Assembly (NCBI GenBank): GCA_012519905.1
Contig: JAAYPG010000170.1
Location: 1-42,188, forward strand
Source: Clostridiales bacterium
GTDB lineage: Bacteria; Bacillota; Clostridia; Lachnospirales; Lachnospiraceae
DNA length: 42,188 nt
Direction of reading: 5' to 3'
Under the pieces are notes generated by a model, which saw nothing but the letters and a program-made list of their open reading frames with translations, was not told the origin of the DNA and did no database searches. Positions 40,171 to 42,188 of this stretch are shown in pieces. The position numbers were made by a program, and so were the translations under genes. The stretch's first letter is position 1. Every line of letters starts with the position of its first letter.

Positions 40171-41640
40171 ATGTTGTATATAGGTGTGGATTTAGGAACA
40201 TCCTCCGTTAAGCTATTGCTGATGGATGAGAATGGAAAAATTGAAAGTATTGTTACAAGGGAATATCCCATATTCTACCCTAAGACCGGTTGGTCTGAAC
40301 AGAAACCGGAGGATTGGTATAGTGCTCTGGTGGATGGTATTAAAGAATTAACTAAGGATTGTAACACGGATGAAATCGATGGTATCAGCTTTAGCGGACA
40401 GATGCATGGTATGGTAATATTAGATGAGAATGACAAGGTTATTCGTCCCGCTATCCTATGGAATGACGGTCGTACCCAGGCAGAATGTGATTACTTAAAT
40501 AATGAGATAGGTAGAGAGAAGATCTCTAGCTATACTGCTAACATGGCACTTACCGGATTTACTGCTCCAAAGTTATTATGGGTAAGAAAGCACGAGCCTG
40601 AGAATTTTGCAAAGATTAAAAAGGTTATGCTACCTAAGGATTATGTTGCATATATGCTCTCAGGAGTTCATTGTACTGATGTTTCCGATGCATCTGGCAT
40701 GCTATTATTTGATGTTAAGAATAAGTGCTGGTCTAAGGAAATGCTTGATATATGTGGACTGAAGGAAGAACAGATGGCTAAGGTATTTGAGTCCTATGAA
40801 GTAGTTGGTAGTATAAGCCAGAAGGCTTCAGAGGAGACAGGACTTCCTACCAGTGTCAAGGTTATTGCTGGTGGTGGTGACCAGGCTGTTGCATCAGTTG
40901 GAACAGGTACAGTTGGCCAAGGAAAATGTAATGTTTCCCTAGGAACCTCCGGTGTAGTATTTATATCAGCTCAGGATTTTGCGGTGGATGATAATAATGC
41001 ACTTCATGCCTTCTGCCATGCTGATGGTAAATATCATTTCATGGGTGTTATGCTGTCTGCCGGTGCTAGTAATACCTGGTGGATGAATGACATTTTAGGA
41101 ACTAAGGATTATGTCAAAGAAGAGAAGGGTATCACTAAGCTTGGTGAGAACAATACATATTTCCTTCCTTATCTAATGGGTGAAAGAACACCTCATAACA
41201 ACCCAAATGCAAGAGGTACATTTATAGGAATGACCATGGATACGACCCGTGAAGAAATGACCCAGGCAGTTCTTGAGGGTGTAGCATTTGCACTTCGTGA
41301 TTCCTTTGAAATTGCCAAATCTTTAGGTGTAGAGGTAGAAAGAACCAGAATAAACGGTGGCGGAGCCAATAGCCCCCTTTGGTGTAATATAGTTGCAAAT
41401 ATTTTAAATGTTAAGGTTGATAAGATAAATTCCAAGGAAGGTCCTGCCTTTGGTGCAGCTATACTAGCAGCTGTTGGTTGTGGCAAGTACGCTAGCGTAG
41501 AGGAAGCTACTGAAAAGCTTATCAAGGTAGTTAGTACAGTTGAACAGGATCCTCAGATTGTAGAGCTTTACAATAAGAAATATGAGGTATTCAAAGAGTT
41601 ATATCCTAGCTTAAAGGATATGTTTGATAAGATGGTATAG
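40171..41640 (+). CDS. xylB: xylulokinase
   Basis: 489 residues, normal for XylB. FGGY-type kinase that phosphorylates D-xylulose with ATP, feeding the pentose phosphate pathway. Seen: YIGVDLGTSSVKLLLMDENG (phosphate 1 loop), GISFSGQMHGMVILDENDKVIRPAILWNDGRT (substrate region typical for xylulokinase), LPKDYVAYMLSG, AGGGDQAVASVGTG (adenosine-side Gly-rich block) and NGGGANSPLW with GPAFGAAILAA near the C-terminus. GAAAGGAG precedes the ATG. First gene after the ROK-controlled promoter. Confidence 0.94.
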   Translation: MLYIGVDLGTSSVKLLLMDENGKIESIVTREYPIFYPKTGWSEQKPEDWYSALVDGIKELTKDCNTDEIDGISFSGQMHGMVILDENDKVIRPAILWNDGRTQAECDYLNNEIGREKISSYTANMALTGFTAPKLLWVRKHEPENFAKIKKVMLPKDYVAYMLSGVHCTDVSDASGMLLFDVKNKCWSKEMLDICGLKEEQMAKVFESYEVVGSISQKASEETGLPTSVKVIAGGGDQAVASVGTGTVGQGKCNVSLGTSGVVFISAQDFAVDDNNALHAFCHADGKYHFMGVMLSAGASNTWWMNDILGTKDYVKEEKGITKLGENNTYFLPYLMGERTPHNNPNARGTFIGMTMDTTREEMTQAVLEGVAFALRDSFEIAKSLGVEVERTRINGGGANSPLWCNIVANILNVKVDKINSKEGPAFGAAILAAVGCGKYASVEEATEKLIKVVSTVEQDPQIVELYNKKYEVFKELYPSLKDMFDKMV

Positions 41641-41674
41641 TCTTAAATAGTCGTTAATAACAAGATAATATATT

Positions 41675-41708
41675 AGGAAAGGTGCATTCTTATAGCACCT
41701 TTTCCTAC
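41675..41708 (+). terminator. terminator after xylB
   Basis: AGGAAAGGTGC (41675-41685) pairs with GCACCTTTTCCT (41695-41706) around a 9-nt loop, with TTTT inside the descending arm. It lies 120 nt after xylB and about 50 nt before the next gene. A TATAAT at 41720-41725 may be the -10 box of that gene. Confidence 0.7.
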
Positions 41709-41759
41709 TTTTACATTGATATAATTCACTAATCACAGCATAAGAGAAGGGAAATATAG

Positions 41760-42188
41760 ATGTTTAATAATGTTAAGATTAATTCTGCAAAGATAAGTCA
41801 AGTTAAGGTAAATGATTCTTATTATGTAAATGCTTTTGAAAAAGAAGTTGAATATCTTAAGTCCTTAGAAATTGATAGATTGCTAGCTGGTTTTCGCGAA
41901 GTTAAAGGTCTTAAGCCAAAAGCATCAGTTTATTCAGGCTGGGAAAACACTGAAATAAAGGGTCATACCCTAGGGCATTATTTAGCTGCTATTTCACAGG
42001 CATATGCTAATTCAAAGGATGAAGAACTTGGTAAGGATATAGGGTATATTATAGATGAGCTAGCTGATGCTCAGCTAGATAGTGGGTATCTATTTGCTTC
42101 TGGCGAGTATTTATTCGATAATATTGAAAATAAAAAGCCTGCCTGGGTTCCATGGTATACCATGCATAAAATATTTGAGGGACTTATA
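41760..42188 (+). CDS. GH127-family glycoside hydrolase (partial, 3' end outside window)
   Basis: The first 143 codons are open to the window end. Start at the ATG at 41760 with GAGAAGGG upstream. The sequence has blocks typical of the GH127 (formerly DUF1680) N-terminus: LLAGFREVKGLKPKASVYSG, TLGHYLAAISQAYANSKDEELG, ELADAQLDSGYLFA and WVPWYTMHKIFEGL. Characterised GH127 enzymes include beta-L-arabinofuranosidases that act on plant arabinosides. No signal peptide is seen, so it is probably intracellular. It follows xylB, consistent with a pentose-scavenging locus, though it seems to have its own promoter. Confidence 0.85.
   Translation, partial: MFNNVKINSAKISQVKVNDSYYVNAFEKEVEYLKSLEIDRLLAGFREVKGLKPKASVYSGWENTEIKGHTLGHYLAAISQAYANSKDEELGKDIGYIIDELADAQLDSGYLFASGEYLFDNIENKKPAWVPWYTMHKIFEGLI

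Overview
The window is about 42 kb of AT-rich, low-GC Gram-positive chromosome. The gene content points to an anaerobic, spore-forming Lachnospiraceae-type clostridium: the sporulation sigma factor SigH, an alpha/beta-type SASP, two SpoIID-like/peptidoglycan-binding proteins, a SleB-type hydrolase, AddAB instead of RecBCD, a HrcA/CIRCE-type groESL operon, and a xylose/arabinose-type sugar locus. This family-level placement is inferred from gene families and style; no database search was run.

Layout. 0-3.2 kb: a SEC-C motif protein, a divergent XRE regulator, a membrane-anchored DUF4015 glycosidase-like protein behind a strong promoter that overlaps a perfect palindrome, and a TIGR04086-like membrane protein. 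3.2-5.9 kb: rfbD, rlmB, sigH, tRNA-Thr(GGT) and tRNA-Pro(AGG). 5.9-9.1 kb: a metNIQ methionine ABC transporter behind a leader that encodes a 32-residue peptide with Met at every third position from 8 to 23, followed by an intrinsic terminator. This looks like a ribosome-mediated methionine attenuator and is the most interesting item in the window. A nested stem-loop element of unknown identity follows metQ. 9.2-13.3 kb: a DUF3810 protein, a SleB-like wall hydrolase and a coupled pair of Cys-motif proteins (DUF2225 and DUF6062-like). 13.6-15.6 kb: CIRCE-groES-groEL. 15.7-17.5 kb: TPP riboswitch-thiT, then a NodB-type polysaccharide deacetylase. In both of these the Shine-Dalgarno lies in the 3' arm of a terminator-like hairpin.

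17.6-22.0 kb is mostly on the minus strand: a tandem pair of paralogous SpoIID-like/peptidoglycan-binding proteins, a roughly 209-bp giant inverted repeat (MITE-like or terminator-like), a glyoxalase-family protein and a secreted Big_2 protein. 22.3-24.8 kb: an OmpR-type two-component system and a 6S RNA gene with its own promoter and terminator. 24.9-28.3 kb: glutamine-dependent nadE, a DegV protein and a minus-strand anchored protein resembling FMN-binding domains. 28.5-36.1 kb: addB, addA and a small acid-soluble spore protein.

36.2-38.6 kb is an AT-rich accessory stretch with an apparently N-terminally truncated DUF4367 protein, a secreted-protein-like fragment without a convincing start, a strong hairpin, a lipoprotein and an anchored hypothetical protein. 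38.7-42.2 kb is a pentose locus: a ROK/XylR-type repressor divergent from xylB, with an operator-like repeat beside the xylB promoter, then the first 143 codons of a GH127-type (beta-L-arabinofuranosidase-like) enzyme running off the window end.
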